From: Cyanoderma ruficeps | Lineage: Eukaryota; Chordata; Aves; Passeriformes; Timaliidae | Length of the DNA stretch: 64,000 bases | Assembly: GCA_008694505.1 (NCBI GenBank) | Contig: VZDJ01004378.1 | Coordinates: forward strand, 4,018,149-4,082,148 | Direction: 5' to 3' | In this document: piece after piece, positions 13,601 to 25,843 of the stretch | Layout: every line of letters begins with the position of its first letter | How positions within the stretch are numbered: the first letter of the stretch is position 1 | Position numbers and translations under genes: made by a program | The notes under the pieces: model-generated | The model's database searches: none | Seen by the model: the letters and a program-made list of their open reading frames with translations, nothing else | What the model was told of the DNA's origin: nothing

Positions 13601-15254
13601 AAGTTCTCATCAGGATCACGTCCTGCAGTGCTTCCTGGAAGGGGGATGGGGCTTGGATGACTTGCCTCCCTGAAAATCCACCCTGTGCTTCCTTCTCCTT
13701 GCCCAGGTATCAAGTGGAGAACCAGGTCATGACCCCTTTGAAAGTGCCTGTTCCCTTCAGCATAAAAAGATGGACACTATGTTGTATTCTTTCAGAAGAG
13801 CCCATTTTGCACCAGACAGATTCCTCTCAGGGTCTTGCTCTCCTACACAGGGAAAGTTCTTAAGGTCCACCTTTGTCTTGACTGAGCAGAACAGCCCCAA
13901 TAGGAAAAGGAGTGGAGTCAAAGTGTTTTTGACTCCTGCATCCCCACGAACTGAGCAAACACAGTGCAGGGTTAGGAGGGACAGAGGTTGGGATCTTTGG
14001 AAAATCAATAACACAGGCTAGGCTGCATGGCACAAGTTTTGAGAACAGGAGGCTTGAGGCAACATTAAGACATGCTCTCTGAATTGAAAAAGTTCAATGT
14101 TGGAACTACTGGCCTAGGAAGATTAAACACTAGAAGGTACTAAGGAAAGGTTAGACAAGCATCAGTCACAAATTACTTAGGTGTAACAGATCTTATTTTG
14201 GAGCAGAAATACAATCCCATTGACTTCTTAAGTTCCTTTCCAAGTCTACTTTCTATTATTGTTTTTAGAACCGAATGGGGCTTAAGCAAGCACATTCCTC
14301 TGGAGATTCCAGAGGATTCCATGGAACAGGATTCTATGGAACTCACTAGCTGCATCTGGTGGCATCACACCGGCAGCATGTCCTATAAAGGATACCTCAT
14401 TCCACTGTGTTGCTGGAAGGACTCCATACCACTCACAACAGCAAGTCCGGTGTCATCTGGACTTGCTAAGAAACCAGGTATTTTAGAAAGCAGTAACAGT
14501 CCCTCTGTGTTAATGATATTGTCACATGAAAGGATTAATGTATTATGGCTACACCATAATGGCTCTGTACATTCCTTGATGTTGCTAATTCAGAAGTTCC
14601 CTAACCTATAACAAGACTAATTTTAAGATTTTTACTGGCATTATTAAGCTAACGGGACAATAAACTCTGTGGGGTACATGGTCCTAACATCCTTGCCAAT
14701 AAAGGCAGGTTGTGAGGTAGAGAGGTCTCTTGTGGATAGAAGCATTCCTTTAAAAAAATGAATTTGGATATTTCTTTAGGATTTTAAAGGAGATATTTGT
14801 CTCATTTTTCAACCCCACATGTAAAAATCAAATTGCCTTAAATATCTGAGTTTAAGGTGTAGAGAATACTACCTTTCAGACACAAGGCTACCTTGAAACA
14901 AATTAATTCAAAAATCTCCATTTTATAGAATAGCTTTTAGCATTAAGTCATGATGTGACACAAATTTTAATATGTCCTCTTAGTGGTAACCTACTCTTAC
15001 ATAACTGCTGCACAGCTTGTGAGTAATGCAGTGTCACCAAAATGTCAGAGCGGGGCATATGATTAGCATTTTCTCATATATTTCTGTACATTTACATACA
15101 TATGCATGAACTAAACACGAGCTACAAAACTGAGACCTAAGTGTGGAAATACTTGGCTCTAATCTAGGTTTTTCTTTTTGTATGAATCAGTTCCTGCCAT
15201 CACTTACACTGGTCAGCTGCCCCTGAGGACTCAGCTGTGGAGTTTTGGGGCAGA
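10677..15254. other. Intergenic DNA, no gene recognised
   Basis: Unique-looking sequence with an A-run near 11508-11522. Frames of 100-137 codons at 13561-13863 and 14198-14611 show no recognisable domain or splice context. I looked for parts of SLC13A1, which lies upstream of CADPS2 in mammals, and recognised none. Confidence 0.55.
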
Positions 15255-15478
15255 TAGTACAAAAAGATTCTTCACATGGGGGGTGTTGGACAGTGGAATG
15301 GATTCCCCAGGGAAGTGGTCACAGCACCAAGCTTGATAGAGTTCAGGAAGCTTTTGGACAATACTCTCAGGCACAGGGTGTGACTCCTGGGGGTGGTGCT
15401 GTGCAGGTCCAGGAATTAGATGATCCATGTGGGGCCCTTCCAACTCCGCATATTCTGTGATTCTGTGATTCTATGAAC
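15255..15478 (+). mobile_element. CR1 fragment
   Basis: The stretch contains the CR1 3' region: GATTCTTCACATGGGG, then TTGGACAGTGGAATGGATTC, CAGGAAGCTTTTGGACAATA, and the end CCCTTCCAACTCCGCATATT with a repeated ATTCTGTG/ATTCTATG tail. Plus strand, 5' truncated. Confidence 0.93.
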
Positions 15479-18284
15479 TGAGGAGACAATGGGAATTTCT
15501 CTTAAGGGCTAGGAAAGCTAGTTAGGAATCAAGCATGTGGATGCTTTTTGATCCTCCCTATGCTCTCGTTTGAGATTCATCTAACTCATGAACACCAGCA
15601 TCAAGTTCTGACATGCCGAAAAGAAATATCAGGACATAGAAGCCATTTTGTTTAACAATTACTCACAGGTAGTCAGATCAAATGGAATAGTTTGGGAGGA
15701 ATGCTGTCCCAAACTCTGCAATTCTGATATACATCAGTGGAACAAAGGTGTTAAAGTAGGAGAAGAAGAATATATTACACGCGGTCTGCAAAAGTAAATT
15801 GTGATGAACAAGAAAGACTTTGAAGCAGAGTAACAGTGTGATGGTGGCTGCAAGAGTGCAACCTCTCCATCTTCTAAGCCTGTGAATGCTTTGTAACTTG
15901 CTTGTTTGGTTGAGAGGACCAAATAAACAAATCCCATCTTTTCAGGACGAGAAAGAAGTTGTCTGAATATTTATGCAGAGTCCCACAACTTGTAACGTGC
16001 TATAGGGAGACCCACTACAAAGTGCATCAGTGGCAAGCCTAGTTTTCAAAGAAAGCTCTATTTTGTCAACACAAGCTGAAGAGCCCTGTTCGTTGCAAGT
16101 CAGTTATTACTACTATCCATTTATGTATGGTCAACACCACAATGTCTAGTGATTTCTTCCTACAAATTCCCATCCAAATACTTGAATCTGCACAGAACGC
16201 CTGAAACTAATAGAGAGGTATCATCTGATATGCCTCTGGGAGAAATGCATTTCTGAAATGAAATTAATTTATATTATATTCCAGAAATTAAACCAGCAGA
16301 AATTTTAGCTACCTCCCCCAAACTCTTCACAAAGGATTAAATTAATCTTTTATGGAAAAACTGGAGGACTGGAAAATGTATCAGCTATGCACAAACTTCT
16401 CATACCATAGAGGTGAGCACTACAGTAGTAAGTAGTACATGAATGCTGATAAATTTATTTTTCTGAAGATCTATTGTACACAGATCTGAAAAAATTTAAG
16501 CCCTTTTGAAATTTCAAACTTATATTATTCCAAGCAGATTGTAAGTCCACATTAACAACACCACAGACCCCTCAAGCATTTTTATTAGGTATTTTGCCTA
16601 GGCAAAACTCATACATACAAATATACAATTGTCAAAAAATGCTATCAGAAGTGATAAGCAAGGACACAAAAACAATACATGCAACTTAACCACTTATAAT
16701 TAAAAAAATAAAACCCCTAAACATTCATTTAAAATATGTTTTTCTACTTTATATTTAGGTTTTGTACTTTTGAGGAAGTTTTCTGTTATTCTTTCCAGTT
16801 TTTCTCCACAAGTTAATGGTATACAAACAAAGGAGGTCACAGCGGGTAAGGGAAAGGGTGAAGCAGTACCTCACCCACCACTAAGTGCTGCCTGGTGTGA
16901 TACATTCTCGTGAAAAAACAATTACAAAGAACCCTAGAAACATCACTGTCATGTCTGGCTTTGGCTATGACTTGCTTACAAATAACATAAAGTGAGATTC
17001 ATGCTTAATCACATGGCTTGGTGAACACTAGAGAAAAATAGTACAAGAAATGTCTAAAATGACAACGCTATGCATGAAGCTAAAACTCATTACTGAGCCT
17101 CAAAATAATAATGAATTTTATGACCAAAAGACAGTTACAGGTGAGATACAAGGCACTGATTCTCTACTAGGAAATCTTCACTGAGCATAAATACATTCTT
17201 ATATGCCTTCATTTTAGCCACATATTTTCTCAAATGAAGGATTTGAAAACATAGCTATAATTTTTATATCTTGGGGAAAAAATCTTAAATCAGTTCAAAA
17301 CTAATTTTTTCACCACTAGCTATTTTATTGCTTCTTTTATCCCCTAAATAGCAAACCTTAACAATAATATCCTCATTTCATTGCCATATAAAACAGAATA
17401 ATCCAGTTCTTAACTCCATTTTGTTTAGACTAATATATTCTACAAACTAAATAAGGCAGAATATAATATTTAGGCAGAAAAAATGCAGTTGAATGGGTGC
17501 GACTGTATACAAATCTGTGCTGAGGTTGGACAAATTGAAGAGTAAATATAAATAAAATGGTTTTAGCTAAATTTTCCTTATGGGAACTAATGATTGACTT
17601 TTCATTGTTGTGGTTGGATTTTTAAAAGCTTATAAGTATTTGAATATAAATATTATGCATTGACATTTGTGCACTTCACTGACTGAGTATTGAACACAAG
17701 CATCTGAAGAATTCAGAGACAAGTTCTGACTGATTCCTATAACACTGATACCACCATTGTTTGATGGTAGCACTACCACTGAAGTACAAAAAGGGCTCCA
17801 GAAAGGTAGCTTTTGTGCTCTGCAGAAACATCTAAAATATATTTTTGAAAAATATACTCTACATTTAAATGCACCAGATGAAAAGCAGCATCAAGAATCA
17901 ACATGAGATTAGAAGCAAAAATGCAAATAATGTTAGACACGAGTGGCTTTACAGAATGGAAATACACAAGATCAAATAAAGGGTTGTGATCCAAGTAGCT
18001 ACAGAAGGTAGCTTGTTCATCCTAAACTGTTAGATATGCTGATAGATATTGTCAATTCATTTTACCAATGTACCCAATTCCAAGCTGAGAACATTCTATT
18101 TTGAGCCTGGTCTGATGGAAAACAAAATCTAAATTGTTTCGAAATTTTATCATTTTCTTCAAATAAGGAGAATGGGGAAAAAAAGCTGAGGCCTGAAAGC
18201 AATGCATGAGACTTTTGTTGACTTGCTAGAGGTCCTTTGCATGCAGCTCTAGGTAAGACTTCCAATGCTTTAAGCAGTGGAAGA
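15479..18284. other. Intergenic AT-rich DNA, no gene recognised
   Basis: AT-rich unique sequence. It contains a perfect 16-bp palindrome, TTTTGCCTAGGCAAAA, at 16592-16607. The 16570-17700 part has a 3'-UTR-like texture, but no coding sequence supports a gene on either strand. Confidence 0.5.
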
Positions 18285-19681
18285 AAGCAAACAGCATTCC
18301 TATCTTCGGTAAAGACAAGAAGAAAAGAATAAAGAATGAAAGAACTACAAGCCAGTCAGCCTCACTTTGATTCCTGGGAAAATGATGGAGCAAATAACTC
18401 TGGAAATTTTTCCAAACATACTCAGTTTTCTACTGATGGGATGGCCAGCATGGGTCTGTTGGGGAGAAATTATGCTTGAGCAACCCGATAGGCTTCCACA
18501 ACTGAGCAAGTCACTTGGTGGATGAGCAGAGAGCAGTGGATGCTGTTTATCTTGACTTCAACCAGGCTTTCGATACTGCCTCTCTCCCACAGCACTCTCA
18601 TAGATAAACTGATGGAGTGCAGGTTGGCTAGGTGGGAACACTAAGCTGCCTGCCCTAAAGGTTTAGGCAGGTGATCACTGACACAAAGATCACCTGAAAA
18701 CCCATCAGTAGTGCTGTACCCAGGGACTGACATCGTGATCAATGTCATTTAACCTCTCCGTTAATGACCTGGACAATGGGACAGAGCATATTCTCTGACA
18801 GTTTGCAGACACCATGAACTCGGGAGTAGTAGTTGATACACACAGGTGATTGTGTGACTGTTCAGGTTGTGTGACTCAGCAAGCTCTAGAAAATGGCAAC
18901 AGGAATCTCAAGAAACTCAATAAAGGGAATTGTGAAGTCCTGCACCTAAAGGATGAAAACCTCCATGCATCAGTGCAGGCTGGAGACTGGCTTCTGAAAA
19001 TAGCTTTTCAGAAAGATTTAAATTTTGGTGGACACCATGCTGAACATGAGCCAGCAACGCACCCTTGCAGCAAGGAAGACCAACAGCATCCTGGGCTGTG
19101 TTAGAATGAGTGCCATCAGCAGATCAAGGGTATAATCTTTCTCCTCTCCTCAGCACTGGCGAGAAGAGTGCTGGGCTCCATGATACAAGAGGAACGTGGG
19201 CATGCAGAAGCAAGAAAAAGGTCAGAAATGTGATTAATGATTTGGAGCATGCAAGCTATGTGGAGAGGCTGAGAAAGCTGAGATAGTTCAACCTGGAAAA
19301 GAGGAGACTCAGGGAAATCTTATCAATTTATAAATATCTGATGGAGGGGAATGAAGAACACAGAGCCAGATACTTCTCAGTGATGCTCTGGGAAGGATAA
19401 GAAGTAATGGGCACAAAATGGAATACAGGAAATTAATTCTGTTTAGAGAAATAACAAAGCTTTTTTTTTTTTTTTTTTTTTNTTTTTTTTTTCTCCTGTG
19501 AGAGTGGTCAAACATGGGCATGAATTGCCCAAGGAGATTGTGGAGTCTCCATCCTTGCAGATGTTCAAAATCTGATTGGACTCAGCCCTGGGCAATCTGC
19601 TCAAGGTGATCCTGCTCCACTGGTTGAGCAGATGAGCTTAGAAAGCTCCTGTCCATCTTAACAATTCTGATTCTGATATTA
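18285..19681 (+). mobile_element. Long degraded CR1 with reverse transcriptase remnants
   Basis: This is the longest CR1 copy in the window, about 1.4 kb. Its start translates as NYKPVSLTLIPGKMMEQ (from 18343), the conserved N-terminal part of CR1 reverse transcriptase. LDFNQAFDTA (from 18551) matches catalytic motif A. The FADDT motif is reduced to FAD-T (about 18802-18813) by loss of one Asp codon. Downstream is the usual 3' region, ending near 19680 without a clean ATTCTRTG tail. Frameshifts and stops break the frame, so it is inactive. A T run at 19461-19492 with one N lies where CR1 normally has a short T stretch. Confidence 0.92.
19461..19492. repeat. Poly-T tract with one undetermined base
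   Basis: An uninterrupted T run is broken only by N at 19482. It lies inside the CR1 copy, just before the conserved GAGAGTGGTCAAACA segment, and looks like slippage expansion of the element's own short T run. The true length is uncertain. Confidence 0.9.
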
Positions 19682-21289
19682 TGCGTGAAAAAAAGTAAGA
19701 GACATCTCCTTTCCATAAAGGTTCAGGCAGCTAGTGGAGCAACCACAGACTTTTCTAAAAAGAAGAGTAATGTAATCTAATGTATGAAAACATGATCATC
19801 CTGGCCTTAATGCCGCAGTAGTTCAGAGATAACACTGCTGGACTGAGCCATTACATTTAAAATTGTTTGGGACTTGACTGCTTTAAAGTTTTATAGAATT
19901 CATATCCCAATTTGTGCTTTGCATATTTTTACTGTCAAGATTTTTGTAGTGTTACTTTATTTTTATTTGCTATTAGAGTGGGAACAAGTTTTTGCAAAAC
20001 ACATCCACAAATCTGAGTGGAAATTGTATTCCTCTTAGTGAAAAAGTCATTTGCAGTAACCATTTTTTATTGAACTACCCCTTACCAACTACAGGACTAG
20101 CACTACTTGCCATGGAGACACAAGCACTGGAACATGATTGGTGACGGTGGTCCAAAAAAACCTGGCTTTAGTTACTGCGCCAAGGAAATGTTACCAGAGA
20201 CATTCAATGGGTTGACATTTACGCTTTTCCCTGACTACCTTTCTGCATTTCACAGATTTTGCCTACTATTGCTAGTTAATGTTAAGGACACAAGCTACCC
20301 ATAAAAATAGCCCACCTATTCCTGTACGACTGCTACACTCTGCACCCAAAGTGTGAAGAAAGCCAGTGTGTTTGTTAGCACGACTCTCCCTCAGCGTTCC
20401 CCTCATTCCCCTGGTACAGATCCAGAGGCAGAACAACTCAGACTCTTAATGCCTAATGCTGCCATCTAGCTAATAGTTGCTCCCCACAGCAGGAGGAATT
20501 CCACCTTCTGAGAGCTGTTTCATTAGGGAGGTGACTGACAACTTTAAAGATCCTTTCCTAAACTTGTAGTACTGGGCACTTCAAAATATTGATAACAGAC
20601 TAGAGTCCTTCACCACTCTAAACCCAGCTCAGTTCATACCGAATCGGGTTGCCTGGATGAGTTTGCTTGACTTCCCATACAGGGCTTTGAAAACTTGCCA
20701 CTGCTAATGAAAAGGGCCTGGAGCAGTGTGGACATAGCCTCAGCTGCCATTGTTTTAGAGCTGCATACAGAGCCATGGTCTTTCTGTACAGCAGTCCATC
20801 CCGCCTTTGTCCTCCTAGCCCCTGATCTGTCCTTGTTCAGTAGTTCCCTGGTCCTCCCTGGTGCCAGCACCATCACCTGTGGGTATGCAGGGAGTGAGAA
20901 GACTTGTTGATCCACACGAAATCTGATGTCCCTTCACTCCCCCAGCCTGCCTTCCCAGGATGCCCTGATTAGACTCCAGAAATTTGGTTCTCACATGGTG
21001 AACCCTTCTTTGTTTAATTTTAGTGAGTGCTAGTGGTAGGCTTTCGTACAGCTCTCACAGCCTTAACTGTGACAACAACCACTGAGACTATGCACCTATC
21101 TGGATCATCAGATAGTTTAGAAAAACGATTCTAGAGAGATGTGAACTACCTATTTGAGGCTGCAAGCTCTCAACAGAAGTAATCTGCGAGAGCAATGTAC
21201 GCTTCAGCATCACCCCACCCGCCACCTCAGAAATGCACGGCTTCGGTGGCTTCCTTTTCTGGGGCCATCTGAGATGTCTCATTTCCCCA
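19682..21289. other. CADPS2 upstream flank, no gene recognised
   Basis: Unique sequence between the long CR1 and the CpG island. Frames at 20634-20915 and 20695-20910 overlap on opposite strands without recognisable protein features. Distal regulatory elements could lie here, but none is identifiable by motif alone. Confidence 0.5.
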
Positions 21290-21640
21290 CCAACACTCGG
21301 CAGAGGATGCCAGCGAGGTTCGGGGCCGGCGGTGAGCACAGCCCCGGCTCTGCCCCTCCAGCAGGGAGTCCCGCCGTGTGTCCGAGCCGGCCGGCGAGCG
21401 GCGGGCGCGCTTCCCACGCTGGCCGGGGCGCGGGGCAAGGAGCACCGCACCATCCGCTGCCAGAGCCGGCAGGGCCGAGCCGAGCAACGCTGCTGAGGGC
21501 TCCCTGGCCAGCGGCTGTCCCTGTCGTTGAGAGCAGGGCACCCGAACCGAGCCGGGCGCTGGGGCGCGCTAGTAGATGCGGTGTTACCACAGCCCCAGCG
21601 CAGCCGACCCGACCCCGTCCCGGACACTCGCGGGGCGCTA

Positions 21641-21788
21641 CGCCCGCCGGGGCGGGCGGAGATGTTAGCCCGGCCCCAGTCCCGCCTCTGCCTCCGCCGG
21701 GAGCCGCTCGGAGCAATTCCCACGGCAACCCAGGCTCGACCCGCTTCCCAAACCCCGCCTCTGCTCCCCGCCCCGCCGCTCCCGCCCG
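21641..21788. promoter_or_regulatory. Cluster of GC-box (Sp1-type) motifs
   Basis: A GGGGCGGGC box lies at 21649-21657. On the opposite strand sense there are CCCCGCCT at 21753-21760, CCCCGCCCC at 21766-21774, and a CCCGCCC just after. They lie 115-255 bp upstream of the CADPS2 ATG, a position typical of core-proximal Sp/KLF sites in CpG-island promoters. Binding is inferred from motif match only. Confidence 0.5.
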
Positions 21789-21901
21789 GCGGCCGCCGGC
21801 GGTCGGAAACAGTCCGTGTGTAAACTCGACGTGTCCGGAAAGGTGCGCTTCGCTCCCCGCCTCGTTCCGTGCCCGGCCGCGGGGCTTGCCCGCCGAGAGC
21901 G

Positions 21902-22225
21902 ATGCTGGACCCTTCCTCCAGCGAGGAGGAGTCCGATGAGCTGCTGGAAGAGGAGCGGCGGGACGTGCTGGTGGCGGCGGGCGGCGGCTCGCCGCGCTCG
22001 CTGCCGCCGCCGCCCCGGGACTCGCGGGGCAGGGAGTCCGGGACGGCACGGGCAGCCAGCCCCAGCCCTTCGGTGCTGAGCGAGGGCCGGGAGGAGCAGG
22101 AGCGCCTGCAACGAGAGGAGCGGGAGAAGCGGCTCCGGCTGCAGCTCTACGTGTTCATCGCGAGGTGCATCGCGCACCCCTTCAACGCCAAGCAGCCCAC
22201 GGACATGGCCCGCCGGCAGCAGAAG
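21902..22225 (+). CDS. CADPS2: CADPS2 exon 1 (first coding exon, partial gene)
   Basis: This exon encodes the N-terminal 108 residues of calcium-dependent activator protein for secretion 2. The protein is a cytosolic/vesicle-associated factor that primes dense-core vesicles for Ca2+-triggered exocytosis with SNAREs and Munc13-type factors. The start [13 protein letters not shown] is shared by both CAPS paralogues. The following RDVLVAAG (about residues 20-27) and [11 protein letters not shown] (about 53-63) match CADPS2 rather than CADPS as I recall them. Residues 63-80 are charged (E/R/Q/K) and probably helical. The exon ends in the conserved [17 protein letters not shown] (92-108). The start is well supported: an in-frame TAA lies at 21821-21823, no ATG occurs between 21665 and 21901, and -3 is G. 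The exon ends in phase 0 at AAG|GTGAGC. The domains that define function (C2, PH, MUN/MHD) are encoded by later exons outside the window. Paralogue choice rests on memory of the family, not on an alignment. Confidence 0.93.
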
Positions 22226-22231
22226 GTGAGC
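22226..22231 (+). other. CADPS2: Splice donor of CADPS2 exon 1
   Basis: The sequence reads AAG|GTGAGC directly after the conserved RRQQK coding motif. This is a near-consensus vertebrate 5' splice site and leaves the reading frame in phase 0. It defines the exon end and explains why the open frame that continues past it is not conserved protein. Confidence 0.9.
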
Positions 22232-22580
22232 CCCCGCCTCCCCGCTGCCCTGCCCCGCCGTGTGCGCTCGCCCCCCGCGGGCCGTCCCGCGCCCTCCGTC
22301 CCGCCCGCCGAGGCCGCCGCCGCGCTCCGGCCCGCAACAGGTTGAGCGGGGCCGCGGCACTGGCCGGGCACGGCGCTGCCCGAGCGGCCGCTGCAGGGCT
22401 GGGTGGCAGCGCGCCTTGCCCAAAACAAACACCCTTTATCTAGAAATCCATCAGTCGCCTAGGGTGAAGTCGTTTAAGTTTTTACAGTTGCGCTCGAAGT
22501 CGCCGTGCGAAGGGCGCAGGAGCGCAGGGAGCGGGCGCGCTGGGGTCGTTCCGCGGTGGAGGATATATCCCAGTTTCTCG

Positions 22581-23394
22581 GCGGTGCCCGATGGGTGAAA
22601 GTAAACCTTCCAGTGGTGCCTTCTGCCAGTCGCGTTCTGACCGTCTGTACCTAACCCGAGCAAATTAAGCCATAAAATACAGGTGAACGAGAAAACTGTT
22701 TTGTTTCGTGAACTGAGTATTCTCTCTATACATAGAAACAATCAACATGCATGCTTGTTGTGAAAATGACCTTCTAATGAAGGTTGACCTAAGTTATTCT
22801 CTCTGTCTTCTACGTGAAAAACATGCTTTTGAGAACTGGCAGGTGCATGGTAGGTATTTATGCCTATTCTCTCTTAATTTTGAGCTATTGAATAAGTAGA
22901 GTACTTGAAGTTTTGGATTAAGGCACTACATTTTCAAATAACTACTTAAAAGCTCAGTTCTTGAAATGTTTGGTCTAAAAAACTGGGTTTTTGATTTCAG
23001 TTCTGTAAACAAACTAATCCAAAATGAAAGAAACAAGCAACCCCCCATTCTACATTACTTTCCAGAAGGCTAGTGATAGGACACAAAAATTATTTAATTG
23101 TACTTGGCTTTTATAGTCTTGATACTTCCGTATGTCTTAGGGTTTGTAAAATCCAATACCAAATGTTTTGGGGGTATCTGAAGTATGCCTGCTATAGGTA
23201 ATTGTGTTTAGTGAATTCTCAGACAAGTTAACATGGCAACATGGTAGTGAAAAAAAGATTGTTTCTGGAAGATTATTTTGTTTTTGTTAAGTGTTAGGTA
23301 CTTAAACTCTGGAGCCTGAATAGAGACATCTTGTAAGCAGAAAGCCAAAGAAAATCTGAAATAAAATTTTTCAACCCACTGGGCATTCCCTGCC
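22581..23394. other. Proximal intron 1, nothing recognised
   Basis: Transition from the CpG island into AT-rich intron. No exon-like frame, transposon or RNA gene seen. Confidence 0.55.
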
Positions 23395-23650
23395 TCAACA
23401 TGGAATCATCAGAGAAATTATATTTTGAAGAGACATCTGGATCCCTCTAAGTGTGACTTCCCACTGGACAAAGCCAAAGCAGAGTTGATGTGGTGTTGAT
23501 ATCAATCTAGGTTCAAGCAGGAGTCTCAGAAGCCTCCAGGGATGAGATCTCACAACCTGTCTGTGTGACCTGCTCTACTGCTGCATTGCCCTCCTCTTGA
23601 TTAAATTTTCCTGATCTGTTTCCAATTTGCAGCTTGTGGCTATCAATTGC
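23395..23650 (-). mobile_element. CR1 fragment
   Basis: The stretch reads GAAGCCTCCAGGGATGAGAT, then CTCACAACCTGTCTGTGTGA, CCTGCTCTACTGCTGCATTG, and TTCCAATTTGCAGCTTGTGG. This is the minus-strand form of the CR1 3' region (well placed for 'leading group of sentences' such as first damaged paragraph ends). The copy is diverged and its ends are approximate. Confidence 0.85.
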
Positions 23651-24339
23651 AGAAGATACTGAGCATTTAGAAGTTCTCACTGATTTAAATTGCTAAGTAT
23701 AGGAACTGTTTTAAAAATACCTACTGTATTAATTATTTTTGTTAATAAAATGTATGAAAAGAGATTACTGATGTGCAGCAAATGCAGAAATAAAACTGTT
23801 GTGGATTTAACTATGAGCAATGAACAGACTGACAAAATTGACTTGATACCTAAAATTAAATATTGCTCTTGGTAATTACAATTTTAAGCGAACTCTGGAT
23901 TTTGCATTAATTGCTGTATGTACCAGGAGACTTTTGTCATATTTAGGAATTTAGCTGCAGAACAAGGATGACTTATGTTTTCCTGGTCAAGAAATAGTGT
24001 TTTTAAATAAGACATAACACAAAAAGTAAATTTTTCTAGGAGCTGTGCTTCTGTCTGGATATCATGAAACGAACATAACCATCCTTCCTCTCATTTGGCA
24101 ATTTTGTATATATTACCCATTTAATTATTGCTTGTAGAGTAATAGAACTGATCAGGAGTTTTGAGAGTTCAGAAAACCTGCTTTGATAGTTTGGGATTGC
24201 TGAGAGCTGTATGAAGGAGCCCTCTTTTCTGTCTAATTTCTCTTCTCTGTGCTGCATGGTGGGCCCATGTAGCTTTGGGGATGAGAGTGCAATCACCTGT
24301 CCTAAACCTTAATCCTGAAGGAAGACACTTTTGGAGGTG

Positions 24340-24722
24340 TAACAGGTGGTCTGGAGAAGAGATGACTGGGAGGGCACCTTATCAATGTGTGTAAGTATCT
24401 GAAGGGAGGATGTTAAGAGGATGCTCCTCTAAGTGGTGCCAAGTAGTAAGACAAGAGAAAATGGGCAGAAACATGCACAGAAGTAGCACCTGAATATGAG
24501 AAAGAACTTCTTTACTGTATGAGTGATTGCATACAGGAGCAGGTTGCCCAGAGAGGCTGTGGAGTCTCCCTCACTGGAGATACTCAAAAACCATCTGGAC
24601 ACAATCCTGTGCCATGTGCTCTGGGATGACCCTGCTTAAACAGCGAGGTTGGACCAGATGACCCACTGTTGCCTCTTACAACCTTACCCATTGTGTGATT
24701 CTGTGACTCATATTCTATGGGA
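24340..24722 (+). mobile_element. CR1 3' region
   Basis: From GGAGAAGAGATGACTGGGAG through AACTTCTTTACTGTATGAGT, GGTTGCCCAGAGAGGCTGTG, and GGTTGGACCAGATGACC to the tail TGTGATTCTGTGACTCATAT. This is a fairly complete CR1 3' end on the plus strand, about 380 bp long. Confidence 0.95.
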
Positions 24723-25843
24723 TAAAAGTCTGTCTTATTTCCTGAAATAATTTTCTATCTGCCAAGGTAGGATACAGATATGAACTGTTCCTTGATCTCT
24801 TGCTCTTTTGCTTCAGTTCTGACTTGTGTGACACCATGTGGGTGAGTGTCCATTGCGAGCGGGACTGAGGTTCCTTACTTGTGTTATGTAACTGGAGCTG
24901 TTAGCCACAGCATGCCCTGTCCATCATCAGTTATCCAGGGCGTGGTTTTGAAGGCGAACCTGTGATGCTGTGTGGTAGCAGCTCCCTGCTTCTTCCTGCT
25001 TGTGAACTCCTTGTAGTGCTCTTGCACCAGCAGTCTTTCAGATAGCCTAAGAATAGTATCCACCCTGTTTAAGAGGAGAAGTAATTTGTTCTTTCTGCCA
25101 GTTCATTTGGCATATTGCTGAGCAAATATTGAGGAATGCAGTTTGCTTCCTTTTTAATGTGGAACATATTACCCAGTAAGGGAATGAGATGAAATTCATA
25201 TCTCAAATATCTTCAGCTGCATTGTAATATCAGTAAGGAAATGGGTTACAGTATGGCTGGCTTCTTAGGTTCTTGCTTTAGCATCAGATTAAAACGTATT
25301 GTATGGTATCTTGAAACCACCATACTTAATGGACTGTGTTATACTAATTAAAGAATTTTGAATGCAGGCAGTGTTTCACTCCTGTGTTGTCCTTTCTTCT
25401 TTCTTCTTGCTAAATAAAATTAGCTCTGCTGTATTGTTATAGATAAGATTAATTAAAAAAAGAAAATCAAACTTTAAGAAAAAACAAGAACTATCATAAT
25501 TCACCAGAGTCCATCAATTCCTCTAACACTCTTTTAATGACAAAGTCAATGTAATTTAGCCCAGGGTTTGCTGAATCACATACTCTAATAATATGGCTGC
25601 CTTTTTTTCCTTTTTTTTTTCCTTAGTCTCCAGGATGGATATGTGATAGAAATACTCTTTTTTAACCCTTCAGAGTTAGTTGATGACCTGTTATTATACC
25701 CTACCTTACTTTGGTTTCTGGTAGATTTTTGATAGGGAAGGGGGAATAATCAAATATTGGAGGTGTGGAACTGAAGCATGGTGTTATTTTTCGAGGTGGG
25801 GTAGCATATCCTGATGAAGGTGGAGTTAGCTCTACAGAGTAGA

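Larger units (their letters stand above)
21290..22580. promoter_or_regulatory. CADPS2: CpG island promoter region of CADPS2
   Basis: CpG density and GC content rise abruptly near 21290, stay high through the coding exon, and fall off after about 22560. The island starts roughly 600 bp upstream of the ATG, so it probably contains the transcription start and 5' UTR. I see no TATA box near the gene, which fits a CpG-island promoter. The exact start site cannot be located from sequence alone. Long open frames on both strands here are a by-product of GC richness. Confidence 0.85.

Noticed and set aside
14198..14611. 137-codon plus-strand frame
   Set aside because: No domain, repeat or splice context was recognised. 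It does not resemble SLC13A1 or another expected neighbour.
16574..17700. Possible 3' UTR of a minus-strand gene (AATAAA on the minus strand near 16582-16587)
   Set aside because: AATAAA is frequent in AT-rich DNA, and no coding sequence on that strand supports a gene.
21869..21901. Upstream in-frame GTG as an alternative CADPS2 start
   Set aside because: It would add 11 residues not found in the family, and the next in-frame ATG at 21902 gives the conserved [10 protein letters not shown] start.
22226..22345. Continuation of the CADPS2 frame past the donor site
   Set aside because: The open frame runs on by chance into proline/alanine/arginine-rich sequence. The conserved protein stops at the GTGAGC donor.
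21154..22432. Long overlapping open frames on both strands of the CpG island (up to 261 codons)
   Set aside because: They arise from GC-rich sequence with few stop codons, overlap each other in several frames, and show no protein signature. Only the frame containing 21902-22225 matches a known protein.
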